Positions 1 through 6,828 of a stretch of DNA of 8,340 nt are shown piece by piece. Numbering within the stretch: position 1 is the first letter of the stretch; each line of letters starts with the position of its first letter. This stretch comes from HGM04593 sp045612305 (lineage in GTDB: Bacteria; Bacteroidota; Bacteroidia; Bacteroidales; Bacteroidaceae), in NCBI GenBank assembly GCA_045612305.1, contig JAZKYU010000042.1, positions 1-8,340 on the forward strand, given 5' to 3'. The notes beneath the pieces are model-generated. The model ran no database searches, was not told the DNA's origin, and worked only from the letters and a program-made list of their open reading frames with translations. The translations under genes and the position numbers were made by a program.

Positions 1-324
1 GAGACACGCGGCAAGTGACCGACGAACGAGTTATATTGCCCTCACAGGGCAATTCACGAGCAGGAGGAGGGAGCGACTAATCTTACTCGCGTGCTGCGCC
101 TTTTGCTTCCTTTTCGTCTCACGAAAAGAAGGAGAAAAGAATAAGTATATTGAGAGAAAGGCTCTCGGGCCACCGAGGATTTTAAAGCAAGATTATACAA
201 TTAAGCTGTTCTCTAGCTGTGCAATTAAGTAAAGAGTTTATCGCGCTTTGAAGAGGGGGATAAATATCAGGGAATAAATTAACCTAGCTCTTTGCATATC
301 CTCTGGGGTTTGCTTGTGAGCCAC
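1..324. other. Hairpin-rich region without a convincing gene
   Basis: No gene is supported here. One forward frame (codons from position 3) is open from the left edge to a TAA at 78-80, and could be the last 25 codons of a gene outside the window. Its arginine codons (CGA, CGG, AGG) differ from the CGC/CGT used in the neighbours, so I do not call it. Visible structure: a perfect hairpin with ATTGCCCT (35-42), a CAC loop and AGGGCAAT (46-53); a long imperfect hairpin, 101-117 with 121-137; two mutually exclusive stems, GAGAG/CTCTC (152-156 with 162-166) and CTCGG/CCGAG (164-168 with 173-177); an octamer CAATTAAG repeated at 198 and 222; and AGAGG (252-256), which can pair with CCTCT (300-304). 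None of the hairpins before 325 has a U tract. A small RNA ending at the 325-353 hairpin is possible but unproven. Confidence 0.4.
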
Positions 325-353
325 AAAAAGGGCAGGTAAATACCTGCCCTTTT
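325..353 (-). terminator. Intrinsic terminator of the mltG-GH20 operon, probably bidirectional
   Basis: A perfect 13-bp stem pairs 326-338 with 341-353 (core GGGCAGGT/ACCTGCCC), and the top of the stem will open to a small loop. Read leftward, the stem ends in five U residues. Read rightward, it ends in four U residues followed by G. It lies 24 nt beyond the stop codon of the GH20 gene, so it fits as the end of the leftward operon. It could also stop rightward transcripts from the hairpin-rich left end. Confidence 0.85.
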
Positions 354-376
354 GTTATGTGCTCTGTGCGGGCTGC

Positions 377-1993
377 CTACTCTCGCGGTGCAATCTCAAA
401 CGGTACGCGTACCGCCACACCACACTTCATAAGGTTGGTGATGTTGGGGTAGAGGCGTTCTTTGAAGCTCTCCCAGCTGCGTTGTGGCATCTCGGTCCAC
501 CCTGCTTCGGCTAGGGCAAGAGCGCGAGGGAAGGCCATATAACACACGCGGTTTATGTCGCGTATAGCTTCGCTCCACAGCGTGCCCATAACTCCTAGAA
601 TGTGTGCTTGCTCCTCTTGTGCGAGGTTGTAGCCCGGGTCGAGCTCATAGGTCTTTTCGAGTGTGGTCACGGGCATACCCCAGTTGTTAAATTCGGGCAG
701 GTCGCCGCTGTATTGTGGGTAGTCGAGGTATGCGTGCTCGCCGGGTGCCATAATAAGAGGGTGTCCGTGCTTGCGTGTGAGCTCTATGCACTTGGGTGTT
801 AGCGCGTTGCGCCAAGTTACGAGGGTAACATCGGCGGGGTAGGGGAAGAGGTAGTCGTTTGCAGGTGGCCAAATGTTGTCGAGCTCGCACCACAGGGTGG
901 GTTTCTTGCCGTTTTTGCGCACAAGGTCGAGCATCGTGCCGAAGAATATGTTCATCAGTTGTGCGGGATCGTCGTAGCCCATCTTGCTCATTAGCGCCTT
1001 GCAATCTTCGCACTTGGCCCAGTTGTCCTTTATGGCAGCCTCGTCGCCGCCCAGGTGTATGTGCTGCGAGGGGAAAATTTCGGCCACCTCTCTAAATATA
1101 TCGTCGTAAACCTTGTAGGCCTCTTGACTGCAGGCACATAGCATCATATTAACCGTGCTGCCTAGCGCTATCTGCTCGCCGTGGCGGAAGGCGCAGCCCA
1201 GCTGCGGGTAGGCTGCGAGTATAGCAGCCGAGTGTCCGGGTATGTCGAGCTCGGGTATAATCTCAATGCCTCGCTCTGCGGCGTAGCGCACAAGTTCTTT
1301 AAGTTCCTCTTGTGTGTAGAAGCCGTTGTCGGGGCCTTGCGTGCCACCTCTCTTGTTGCGGAAGGCACCCACCTCAGTTAGTCGGGGGTGGCTTTTTATC
1401 TCCACGCGCCACCCTTGGTCGTCGGTGAGGTGTATCTGCAGGGTGTTGTACTTGTATTTTGCCATTTGGTCAATGAAGAATTTAACATCCTTCACGGGTA
1501 GAAAGTGTCTTGCGGGGTCAAGCATTATGGCGCGGTGCCCGAAACGTGGTTTGTCGTCGATGCTGAGGCTGGCGATGCGTTTTTTGGCAGTGTTCGTGTA
1601 GTCACCCAGCAAAATCTGGTCCATAGTGCGCGCGGCGTGCAGCAGGGCTGTTTCGCTTGCGCCGGTTATCTTTATTAGCTTTTTGCTTATCTCTATGGTG
1701 TAGTGCTCCTTGTTGCTTCTTGCGGTGTCTATGCTCACAACTATGTTACCCCTGCTGCTTGCGGGCAAGGCAACACCCGTTCTTTTTTCTATACTCTTTT
1801 GCAGCTGTGTTATGCAGAAGGCGTCGGTGGGTAGGGTGGTTTTTATGCCACATTTGTGGTCGAACACAAAGGTTGTGCCCTTTTCGCATATGTTTATGCT
1901 GTTTGGCATAGGTACGAGGGCTGCCGTGGGCGACTGTGCTGTGGCTGCCACGGTGGCGCAGAGCGCAAGTATTGTAGCAAGTTTCTTTTTCAT
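377..1993 (-). CDS. Secreted beta-N-acetylhexosaminidase, glycoside hydrolase family 20
   Basis: This enzyme removes terminal beta-linked GlcNAc or GalNAc from non-reducing ends by substrate-assisted catalysis. The 538-residue protein starts with a signal peptide (KKK, hydrophobic run 5-18, likely cleavage after ATA at 17-19), so it acts in the periplasm or beyond; there is no lipobox. A GH20 N-terminal alpha/beta domain spans roughly 24-148 and the catalytic barrel runs from about 152 to 520. Visible family motifs are GHRAIMLDPARHF (152-164), HLTDDQGWR (188-196), PELDIPGHS (247-255), the catalytic pair in HLGGDE (D317, E318), YLDYPQ (422-427) and GTLWSEA (470-476). No carbohydrate-binding or F5/8C domain follows the barrel. 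Its ATG overlaps the TGA of mltG as ATGA, so both are read from one transcript and probably translationally coupled. The substrate (host glycans, chitin fragments or cell-wall amino sugars) cannot be read from the sequence. Confidence 0.95.
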   Translation of the reverse strand: MKKKLATILALCATVAATAQSPTAALVPMPNSINICEKGTTFVFDHKCGIKTTLPTDAFCITQLQKSIEKRTGVALPASSRGNIVVSIDTARSNKEHYTIEISKKLIKITGASETALLHAARTMDQILLGDYTNTAKKRIASLSIDDKPRFGHRAIMLDPARHFLPVKDVKFFIDQMAKYKYNTLQIHLTDDQGWRVEIKSHPRLTEVGAFRNKRGGTQGPDNGFYTQEELKELVRYAAERGIEIIPELDIPGHSAAILAAYPQLGCAFRHGEQIALGSTVNMMLCACSQEAYKVYDDIFREVAEIFPSQHIHLGGDEAAIKDNWAKCEDCKALMSKMGYDDPAQLMNIFFGTMLDLVRKNGKKPTLWCELDNIWPPANDYLFPYPADVTLVTWRNALTPKCIELTRKHGHPLIMAPGEHAYLDYPQYSGDLPEFNNWGMPVTTLEKTYELDPGYNLAQEEQAHILGVMGTLWSEAIRDINRVCYMAFPRALALAEAGWTEMPQRSWESFKERLYPNITNLMKCGVAVRVPFEIAPRE

Positions 1994-3018
1994 CTTGTAA
2001 TCCTTAATTTGTTGAGTGCCTGTTGGTAACGCTGGGCGTTCCTGTTGTGCTCGGCGAGGGTAGACGCAAAGTTATGTGTGCCCGAAAAGTCCTCTTTTGC
2101 ACACATATAAAGGTAGTTGTGCTTTTTGTAATTTAGCACGCTCTCTATGGCTTGTGTTGTGGGTATGCGTATGGGGCCAGGGGGTAGTCCTTTGTGCTTG
2201 TAGGTGTTGTAGGGCGAGTCAATCTCGAGGTCTTTTTTGAGTATGCGTTTGCGTGTGGAGTCTCTCAAGGCAAACTTCACCGTGGGGTCGGCTTGCAGAG
2301 GCATACCACGCTTCAAACGGTTTATGTAGAGCCCTGCTACGATAGGCTTTTCGGCGTTATTGTTAGTCTCCTCGTCAACTATAGAGGCAAGCGTGGCAAC
2401 CTCCTCTATTGTGAGTCCTATAGCCTCGGCTTTTTTGCGGCGCTCCTTGTTCCAGAAAAGGCCGTGCTCGCGCAAAATCCTCGACATAAAGTTCTTGGGG
2501 CTCACATTCCAGTACATCTCGTAGCTGTTGGGTATGAACATACAGGGCCACGTCTCCTTTGTGTAACCCATATACCTGTAGTAGAAGGCATTTGTCGCGT
2601 ATTTGCACAGCGTGGCCGAGTCCATCATCAACTGTTTGCTTGCGGCCGAGAGAAACTGCTCCACGGTGCGTGTCGATGGCAAAACCACCATCACGGGGTA
2701 TTGCTGGTTGCTCACGATGCGGAGGTAGAGGGAGTGCATATTATCGCCATCTTTTATGGCAAAACGTCCGCTCTTCTTCTGCTTGTCGAGGTTGTTGTAC
2801 ATTGCCAGCAACTTAAAGCCGAGTGTTGTGGTGGGGTGGGCCGCCTCCTCAATCTTTTCTATTATGCTTTTAGCGTTGTCGTAATTGTAGATGTCTATGT
2901 ACACGGTCTCTTTTATGTGGACCACGGGACCCTTTAAAATGTAATAACCCCCAAGGACTACACCTGCTGCAATTGTTGCAATGGTTGCTAGGAGCGGGAA
3001 AATAATTCGTAGTTTCAT
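1990..3018 (-). CDS. mltG: Endolytic murein transglycosylase MltG (YceG family)
   Basis: MltG is an inner-membrane lytic transglycosylase that cuts nascent peptidoglycan glycan strands and so ends their elongation. From the ATG at 3018 it has 342 residues, normal for the family. A single membrane anchor covers about 4-27, followed by a LysM-like region and the YceG catalytic domain. Family motifs visible are FIPNSYEMYW (161-170), LASIVDEET (210-218, containing the conserved catalytic-site glutamate), INRL and MPLQADPTV (239-247), SPYNTY and GLPPGPI (268-283), and the C-terminal FSGTHNFASTLAEHN block (311-325). The reading frame stays open to an ATG at 3330, but the extra 104 codons are low-complexity, cross a dispersed repeat and lie upstream of a good promoter, so I reject that longer start. 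An ATG at 3027 is an alternative. The stop TGA at 1990-1992 overlaps the next gene's ATG. Confidence 0.94.
   Translation of the reverse strand: MKLRIIFPLLATIATIAAGVVLGGYYILKGPVVHIKETVYIDIYNYDNAKSIIEKIEEAAHPTTTLGFKLLAMYNNLDKQKKSGRFAIKDGDNMHSLYLRIVSNQQYPVMVVLPSTRTVEQFLSAASKQLMMDSATLCKYATNAFYYRYMGYTKETWPCMFIPNSYEMYWNVSPKNFMSRILREHGLFWNKERRKKAEAIGLTIEEVATLASIVDEETNNNAEKPIVAGLYINRLKRGMPLQADPTVKFALRDSTRKRILKKDLEIDSPYNTYKHKGLPPGPIRIPTTQAIESVLNYKKHNYLYMCAKEDFSGTHNFASTLAEHNRNAQRYQQALNKLRITR
2001..2005 (-). promoter_or_regulatory. Shine-Dalgarno-like AAGGA for the GH20 start
   Basis: AAGGA on the minus strand lies 7 nt before the GH20 ATG, inside the last codons of mltG. Shine-Dalgarno sequences are uncommon in Bacteroidota, and the other genes in this window lack an obvious one. 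The site supports the ATG at 1993 as the true start and suits re-initiation at the ATGA overlap. A match this short could be chance. Confidence 0.45.
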
Positions 3019-3038
3019 AGTTTGCATAAATATTATTG

Positions 3039-3069
3039 CGAAGATAGTGTAATTAAAGAAGAAGAGCAA
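3039..3069 (-). promoter_or_regulatory. Leftward promoter for mltG-GH20
   Basis: On the minus strand there is TTG (3067-3069), a 20-nt spacer and TATCTTCG (3039-3046). This matches the Bacteroidota consensus (TTG or TTTG, 19-21 nt, TAnnTTTG) with one mismatch. Transcription would begin near 3032, giving a leader of roughly 14 nt before the ATG at 3018. That placement leaves the open frame beyond 3030 outside the transcript. Confidence 0.6.
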
Positions 3070-3191
3070 GTTTACGAGGCTTTTTGCGAATAACTCTTTT
3101 TGTAGCGGGGTGTGAACTTTGTTTTGTGACTGTGATTTTTTTTTGAGATTACTTTTGCAAATAATTGGTAAAATATCAGCAATGCTTTTTT

Positions 3192-3231
3192 CGCAGAGTT
3201 CTTTGATTCTTTCTGTCGGCACAGAAAGGAG
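3192..3231 (-). repeat. 40-nt palindromic repeat, copy 1
   Basis: Read on the minus strand, this stretch matches 8213-8252 of the plus strand at 37 of 40 positions. The first 23 nt are identical: CTCCTTTCTGT, the loop GCCG, then ACAGAAAG. The three differences fall in the last 17 nt. The core forms an 8-bp stem (3209-3216 with 3221-3228), shorter than the 11-bp stem of the other copy. It lies between mltG and the export gene, outside any real gene. Translated, it reads LSVPTER.KELC in one frame, which makes the mltG frame look falsely longer. Confidence 0.85.
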
Positions 3232-3249
3232 GGTGGTTGTTTCTTTTGT

Positions 3250-3278
3250 GCTTTTTATTATTTCGCTCGTTTTTGTTA
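3250..3278 (+). repeat. 29-bp direct repeat, copy 1
   Basis: This is a perfect 29-nt match to 3331-3359, offset by 81 nt. It begins GCTTTTTATTATTTCGCTCG and ends TTTTTGTTA. After the repeat, this copy continues directly with ATTTGC, while copy 2 has one extra T first. As a result copy 1 lacks the full TAnnTTTG element. A short palindrome, GCGAT-AA-ATCGC (3283-3294), follows within the 52-nt spacer between the copies. Confidence 0.9.
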
Positions 3279-3316
3279 ATTTGCGATAAATCGCGAATAT
3301 TTGTTCACTCGCTGCA

Positions 3317-3344
3317 AAATAATAAAGCAAGCTTTTTATTATTT
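3317..3344. other. AT-rich inverted repeat in the divergent intergenic region
   Basis: AAATAATAAAGC (3317-3328) is followed by AA and then GCTTTTTATTATTT (3331-3344). The arms are complementary apart from two extra T residues. The right arm is the beginning of direct-repeat copy 2. It may be a protein-binding site or only a low-complexity coincidence; it lacks the GC-rich stem of a terminator. Confidence 0.4.
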
Positions 3345-3359
3345 CGCTCGTTTTTGTTA
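3331..3359 (+). repeat. 29-bp direct repeat, copy 2
   Basis: This second perfect copy of the repeat at 3250-3278 runs straight into TATATTTG (3358-3365), the probable -7 element of the export operon. The repeat therefore covers the region where RNA polymerase would make its upstream contacts. Confidence 0.9.
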
Positions 3360-3365
3360 TATTTG
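3358..3365 (+). promoter_or_regulatory. Probable -7 element for the polysaccharide export operon
   Basis: TATATTTG fits the Bacteroidota -7 consensus TAnnTTTG exactly and would give a leader of about 60 nt before the ATG at 3432. No clear TTTG lies 19-21 nt upstream, only a T-rich stretch. A weaker alternative is TAAATTTA (3407-3414), one mismatch from consensus, which would leave a leader of only about 10 nt. Confidence 0.45.
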
Positions 3366-3431
3366 CAAAATATTAAGGCGTGTTATGCGTTTTTTTGTTA
3401 AAGTGCTAAATTTAGACAATAGTAATATATT

Positions 3432-4235
3432 ATGAAACTTACAGGTTACAAAAGCTGGTGTTTGTTCGTGTTGCTCGCGATGATGGTTGCAACATCTTGT
3501 ACATCGTACAAACAAGTCCCCTATTTGCAGAATAGTGACGAGTTGGCCAATATTGTGCAGGCCGATACTGTTTTTGAAAATAAAATTCAGCCTAGCGACT
3601 TGCTCGACATCGTCGTTTCATCGCCCAACGATATGGCAGCATCGCTTCCCTATAACCTTGTGGTTTCTATGTCCTACGAGCAACGCAACACGCTCTCGGC
3701 ACAACCTACCTACCAAAGTTATTTGGTCGACAGGGATGGTAATATAGAATTTCCTGTTGTGGGAACTTTGCACGTTGCCGGTCTCACCAAGAAAGAGCTG
3801 GAGGATATTATTCTCGACAAAATAAAAGGTGCTTTCATCGTGCCTCCCATCGTTACAGTGCGCTTTGCCGACTTTAAAATCTCGGTACTTGGCGAGGTTG
3901 CAAGCCCTGGCTCTTATAAAATTTCAAACGAAAGAGTCAACATCTTTCAGGCTCTTGCGCTCGCACGCGATATGACCATCTATGGTATGCGCGAGAACGT
4001 CAAGGTTATCCGTGAGTCGGCCGACGGCAAAACATCGGTGCACGAGCTCGACCTCACCGACGCCTCGGTTATAACATCGCCTTATTATTACCTGCAGCAG
4101 AACGATGTTGTCTATGTAACCCCCAACAAAGCAAAGGCCAAAGGCTCCGACGTGGGTAGCACCACCTCTTTGTGGTTCTCGGCAACCTCTATTTTGGTAT
4201 CTTTGACATCACTTTTGTATAACATCTTGCACTAA
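3432..4235 (+). CDS. Outer-membrane polysaccharide export lipoprotein (Wza-like, Poly_export/SLBB)
   Basis: This protein is the periplasmic/outer-membrane part of a capsule or exopolysaccharide exporter. It has 267 residues. A lipoprotein signal peptide ends in the lipobox ATSC, with C23 as the lipidated residue. A Poly_export domain runs roughly 48-145 (KIQPSDLLDIVV at 51-62, VDRDGNIEFPVVG at 99-111). One SLBB domain follows at about 148-231 (LGEVASPGSYKI at 153-164, then QQNDVVYVTP). A hydrophobic tail (246-264) could anchor the C terminus in the outer membrane, as the C-terminal helix does in Wza. It is shorter than E. coli Wza (about 380 residues) and has fewer SLBB domains, as is usual in Bacteroidota. 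No Shine-Dalgarno sequence is visible; the ATG sits in an AT-rich leader. It ends with the tandem in-frame stops TAA TAG, and the kinase gene begins 11 nt after the first stop. Confidence 0.92.
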   Translation: MKLTGYKSWCLFVLLAMMVATSCTSYKQVPYLQNSDELANIVQADTVFENKIQPSDLLDIVVSSPNDMAASLPYNLVVSMSYEQRNTLSAQPTYQSYLVDRDGNIEFPVVGTLHVAGLTKKELEDIILDKIKGAFIVPPIVTVRFADFKISVLGEVASPGSYKISNERVNIFQALALARDMTIYGMRENVKVIRESADGKTSVHELDLTDASVITSPYYYLQQNDVVYVTPNKAKAKGSDVGSTTSLWFSATSILVSLTSLLYNILH

Positions 4236-4246
4236 TAGATACAACT

Positions 4247-6676
4247 ATGGATACAGAGCGTAATTTAAACCAAGAAGAGAATGGTAGCGACTTTAACATC
4301 GGTCTGCTATTGCATCATTTTTTGCTAAATTGGAAGCTATTTGCCGTTTCTATGGCTGTGTGCCTTTTGGTGGCGGCTTTTAAAGTCTATAATTCTACAA
4401 AAATCTACCAGGTAACCTCGAAGGTACTTTTGCAAGATGCCGAGAAAGGCTCTTTCGCCTCGCAGATGGATATGCTCTCCGACTTTGGTTACCGAGGAGC
4501 AAACACAAATGTGGAGAACGAGATAGAGGTTATAAACTCTATGTCGGTTGTTCGTGGTGCAGTGCTCAATGCCGGCCTTTACGTTTCATACTCTTGTCCC
4601 AAGATGTTCGGTGTGCGCCCCATCTACAAAACAGCAAGCCCTGTGAACGCAACCATCCAGGCAAAAGACCTCGAGAAGCTCAGTGCGCCGCTTAACATAA
4701 AACTTAGTGCTGTAGACGACTCAACCTACACCGTCTCTTATACCTATATAAATAAAGGCGAGGGTCTCGAGATAATCTCTCCCGAGGAGGCCATAGAGGT
4801 GTTCCCCTATCTCTTGCAGACCGAGAAGGGTAACGTGCTTCTCACCAAGGAGGGCAACTTCGAAAAGCTGTTCGATGTAAACATCACCATCTCGCCCTTG
4901 CTCTCAACCGTTCTTGCCTATAAAGGCTCTCTTGGTATAGCTCCTGTTTCAAAAACCGCCTCAGTGGTTATTGTGGCAGCAAATACAGCAGTGCCCTCTA
5001 GCGGTGTCGACTTTATCACCGCCCTTATCGAGAGCTACAACAACGTAACCAACGACGACAAACGCAAGATTGCGCGCGACACCGAGGATTTTATCAAGCA
5101 GCGCATCGAGGTTATAAACGGCGAGCTCACCGAGAAAGAGAAAAAACTTGCCAACTACAAGAAAGAAAACCAGCTTCTCACCCCCGAGATAAACGCTTCT
5201 CAAGTGCTTAAAAGCAAAGAGGAGTATGTGAAAAAGATGGAGGAGATGGAGATTTTGATGGAAAACTCCAAATTCTTGAACGCCTATGTAAGCAACCCCA
5301 AGAACGACCTTCAGGCTATACCCTCAACTATGGGTATCATAAGCGATGTGTCGCTCTCAAACCTCATAGTTAAGTACAACGCCGAGGTTGCCGTGCGCAA
5401 CCAGCTTCTTCTTTCGGCAACAACAGAGAACCCCGCGCTTGTGTTGCACACCGAGACTGTGCGTGCTCTCCAGGCCGACATACGCGAGGCGCTTGTGGCC
5501 TTCGATAACTCGTTGCAGACACAGTACGAGGTACTCAAGAAGCTTGCAGGCGAGTATACATCGCGTTTGAAGATGTCGCCCGATATGGAGCGCTCGCTCA
5601 TCGAAATTTCTCGTGAGCGCGACATAAAATCACAACTCTATGTGATGCTCTTGCAGAAGTACGAGGAGAACGCTCTCCAGCTTGCGGTTACAGCCAATAA
5701 CTTGCGCAGCATCGACCCTGCTATGTGTTCTTCGGCGCCCATAGCTCCCCGTCGTAGCCTCATATATGCCATAGCGCTGTTCGTTGGTTTGCTCATACCC
5801 TCGCTCATAGTATATATAAAGGAGTTGTTGCGTACAAAGGTTGCATCGTACAACGAGATAGAGGCCTCTACAAACTTGCCCATCGTGGCAACCGTGCCTG
5901 TGAAACACGGCCTTGCTGGGCGTGGCTCGTCTATCGTGGTGCGTGCCAACTGCAACGATGTTATGGCTGAGTCCTTTAGAACTTTGCGTACCAACCTGCA
6001 GTTTGTGATGAAAAAGACATCGGGCAACGTAATTATGTTCACCTCAACCGTTTCGGGCGAGGGAAAAACCTTTGTGTCGTCAAACTTTGCGGTTAGTGCC
6101 GCTATGCTAGGCAAAAAGGTTCTTATGATGGGTGTTGATATACGTCGCCCCCGTTTGGCCGAGGTGTTTAATATAAGTCCCAAAGCCGAAGGTATCACAA
6201 GCTACTTGTGTGCCGACGAGAGTGAAGTAGCTATGCTCGACAAGTTTATAATACCCTCGACCGAGGCGCACAACCTCTACCTCTTGCCCGCAGGTATTGT
6301 GCCTCCCAACCCCGCAGAGTTGCTCTCTAAGGCCAACCTCGATATCGCAATAAACTACTTGAGTAAGAAGTTCGACTATGTTATAATGGACACCGCACCC
6401 GTGGGCCTTGTGTCCGACTCGTTGATATTGAGCCGCGTAGCCGACGCTGTTGTCTATGTGTCGCGCGTAGACTACACCGAGAAGGCCGCTTTTGAGTTCC
6501 TTAACAGCGTGGTTAAGTCGGGCAAGCTCGAGAATGTGTCGGTTGTGGTGAACGGTGTCGACCTCAACAAGCAGCGCCGCACATATGGCTATGCGGGCAA
6601 GGGCTACTCGTCAGAGTATTCTTACTACGGCGACGCTTACACTCCCGAAACCGAAAGAAAAGGGCGCAAAAAGTAG
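4247..6676 (+). CDS. Polysaccharide co-polymerase with fused BY-type tyrosine autokinase (Wzc-like)
   Basis: This inner-membrane protein controls polymerisation and export of a surface polysaccharide through cycles of tyrosine autophosphorylation and works with the lipoprotein encoded just upstream. Order in the 809 residues: Wzz domain from about 16 with TM1 (31-47); a long periplasmic region with a coiled coil (about 280-345) and GNVR-like segment (about 430-485); TM2 (504-524); a cytoplasmic kinase (about 540-770). The kinase has the oligomerisation motif E575..R578..R581, Walker A STVSGEGKT (600-608, K607), Walker A' GVDIRRPRL (629-637) and Walker B YVIMDTAP (711-718, D715). The tail is a tyrosine cluster: Y780, Y782, Y787, Y791, Y793, Y794, Y798. 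The first aspartate of the usual Walker A' DxD is glycine (G629). Tandem TAG TAG stops end the gene. No glycosyltransferase, flippase or polymerase genes accompany it. Confidence 0.95.
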   Translation: MDTERNLNQEENGSDFNIGLLLHHFLLNWKLFAVSMAVCLLVAAFKVYNSTKIYQVTSKVLLQDAEKGSFASQMDMLSDFGYRGANTNVENEIEVINSMSVVRGAVLNAGLYVSYSCPKMFGVRPIYKTASPVNATIQAKDLEKLSAPLNIKLSAVDDSTYTVSYTYINKGEGLEIISPEEAIEVFPYLLQTEKGNVLLTKEGNFEKLFDVNITISPLLSTVLAYKGSLGIAPVSKTASVVIVAANTAVPSSGVDFITALIESYNNVTNDDKRKIARDTEDFIKQRIEVINGELTEKEKKLANYKKENQLLTPEINASQVLKSKEEYVKKMEEMEILMENSKFLNAYVSNPKNDLQAIPSTMGIISDVSLSNLIVKYNAEVAVRNQLLLSATTENPALVLHTETVRALQADIREALVAFDNSLQTQYEVLKKLAGEYTSRLKMSPDMERSLIEISRERDIKSQLYVMLLQKYEENALQLAVTANNLRSIDPAMCSSAPIAPRRSLIYAIALFVGLLIPSLIVYIKELLRTKVASYNEIEASTNLPIVATVPVKHGLAGRGSSIVVRANCNDVMAESFRTLRTNLQFVMKKTSGNVIMFTSTVSGEGKTFVSSNFAVSAAMLGKKVLMMGVDIRRPRLAEVFNISPKAEGITSYLCADESEVAMLDKFIIPSTEAHNLYLLPAGIVPPNPAELLSKANLDIAINYLSKKFDYVIMDTAPVGLVSDSLILSRVADAVVYVSRVDYTEKAAFEFLNSVVKSGKLENVSVVVNGVDLNKQRRTYGYAGKGYSSEYSYYGDAYTPETERKGRKK

Positions 6677-6716
6677 TAGCTCGGGGGTGCAGTGCTCCCT
6701 TTATGTGAAAATATGT

Positions 6717-6766
6717 TTAACAGGGTGCTTTTTTTTGAAAATGATGAAAAAAATGCGCGCTGTTAA
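6717..6766. other. Long imperfect inverted repeat before spt
   Basis: TTAACAG (6717-6723) pairs with CTGTTAA (6760-6766). After a G/G mismatch, GTGC (6725-6728) pairs with GCGC (6755-6758), with one G-U pair. Inside these, a T8 run (6729-6736) faces an A7 run (6747-6753). The whole could form a stem of about 19 bp. There is no U tract after it in either direction, so it is not a standard terminator. It ends 11 nt before the -7 element of spt, where an operator could sit. Confidence 0.4.
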
Positions 6767-6777
6767 GAAAAAATAAT

Positions 6778-6785
6778 TACCTTTG
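6778..6785 (+). promoter_or_regulatory. Probable -7 element of the spt promoter
   Basis: TACCTTTG is a perfect TAnnTTTG match. The expected transcription start near 6791 gives a leader of about 38 nt before the ATG at 6829. A clear -33 TTTG is missing at the expected distance; that position is occupied by the right arm of the inverted repeat at 6717-6766. There is no recognisable terminator between the kinase gene and this point, so read-through from the export operon may add to spt expression. Confidence 0.6.
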
Positions 6786-6828
6786 CACCTCGAAAAGAGG
6801 GTACTGCGACAAGCAGGGCAATTAGAAG

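Noticed and set aside
3..80. Forward open frame from the left edge ending TAA, 25 codons, possibly the C terminus of an off-window gene
   Set aside because: Too short to recognise, no family motif, and its arginine codons differ from those of the neighbouring genes. A second forward frame is also open across the same bases.
2194..2937. 247-codon forward open frame antisense to mltG
   Set aside because: It lies entirely opposite conserved mltG motifs and shows no domain, signal peptide or promoter of its own.
3192..3365. CRISPR-like array or insertion-sequence end in the divergent intergenic region
   Set aside because: There are only two 29-bp direct copies, with a 52-nt spacer and AT-rich repeat sequence, no cas genes, no transposase and no target-site duplication.
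6680..6700. GGGGGTGC...GCTCCC as a terminator after the kinase gene
   Set aside because: The arms pair poorly beyond three G-C pairs and only a short T run follows, so it does not qualify.
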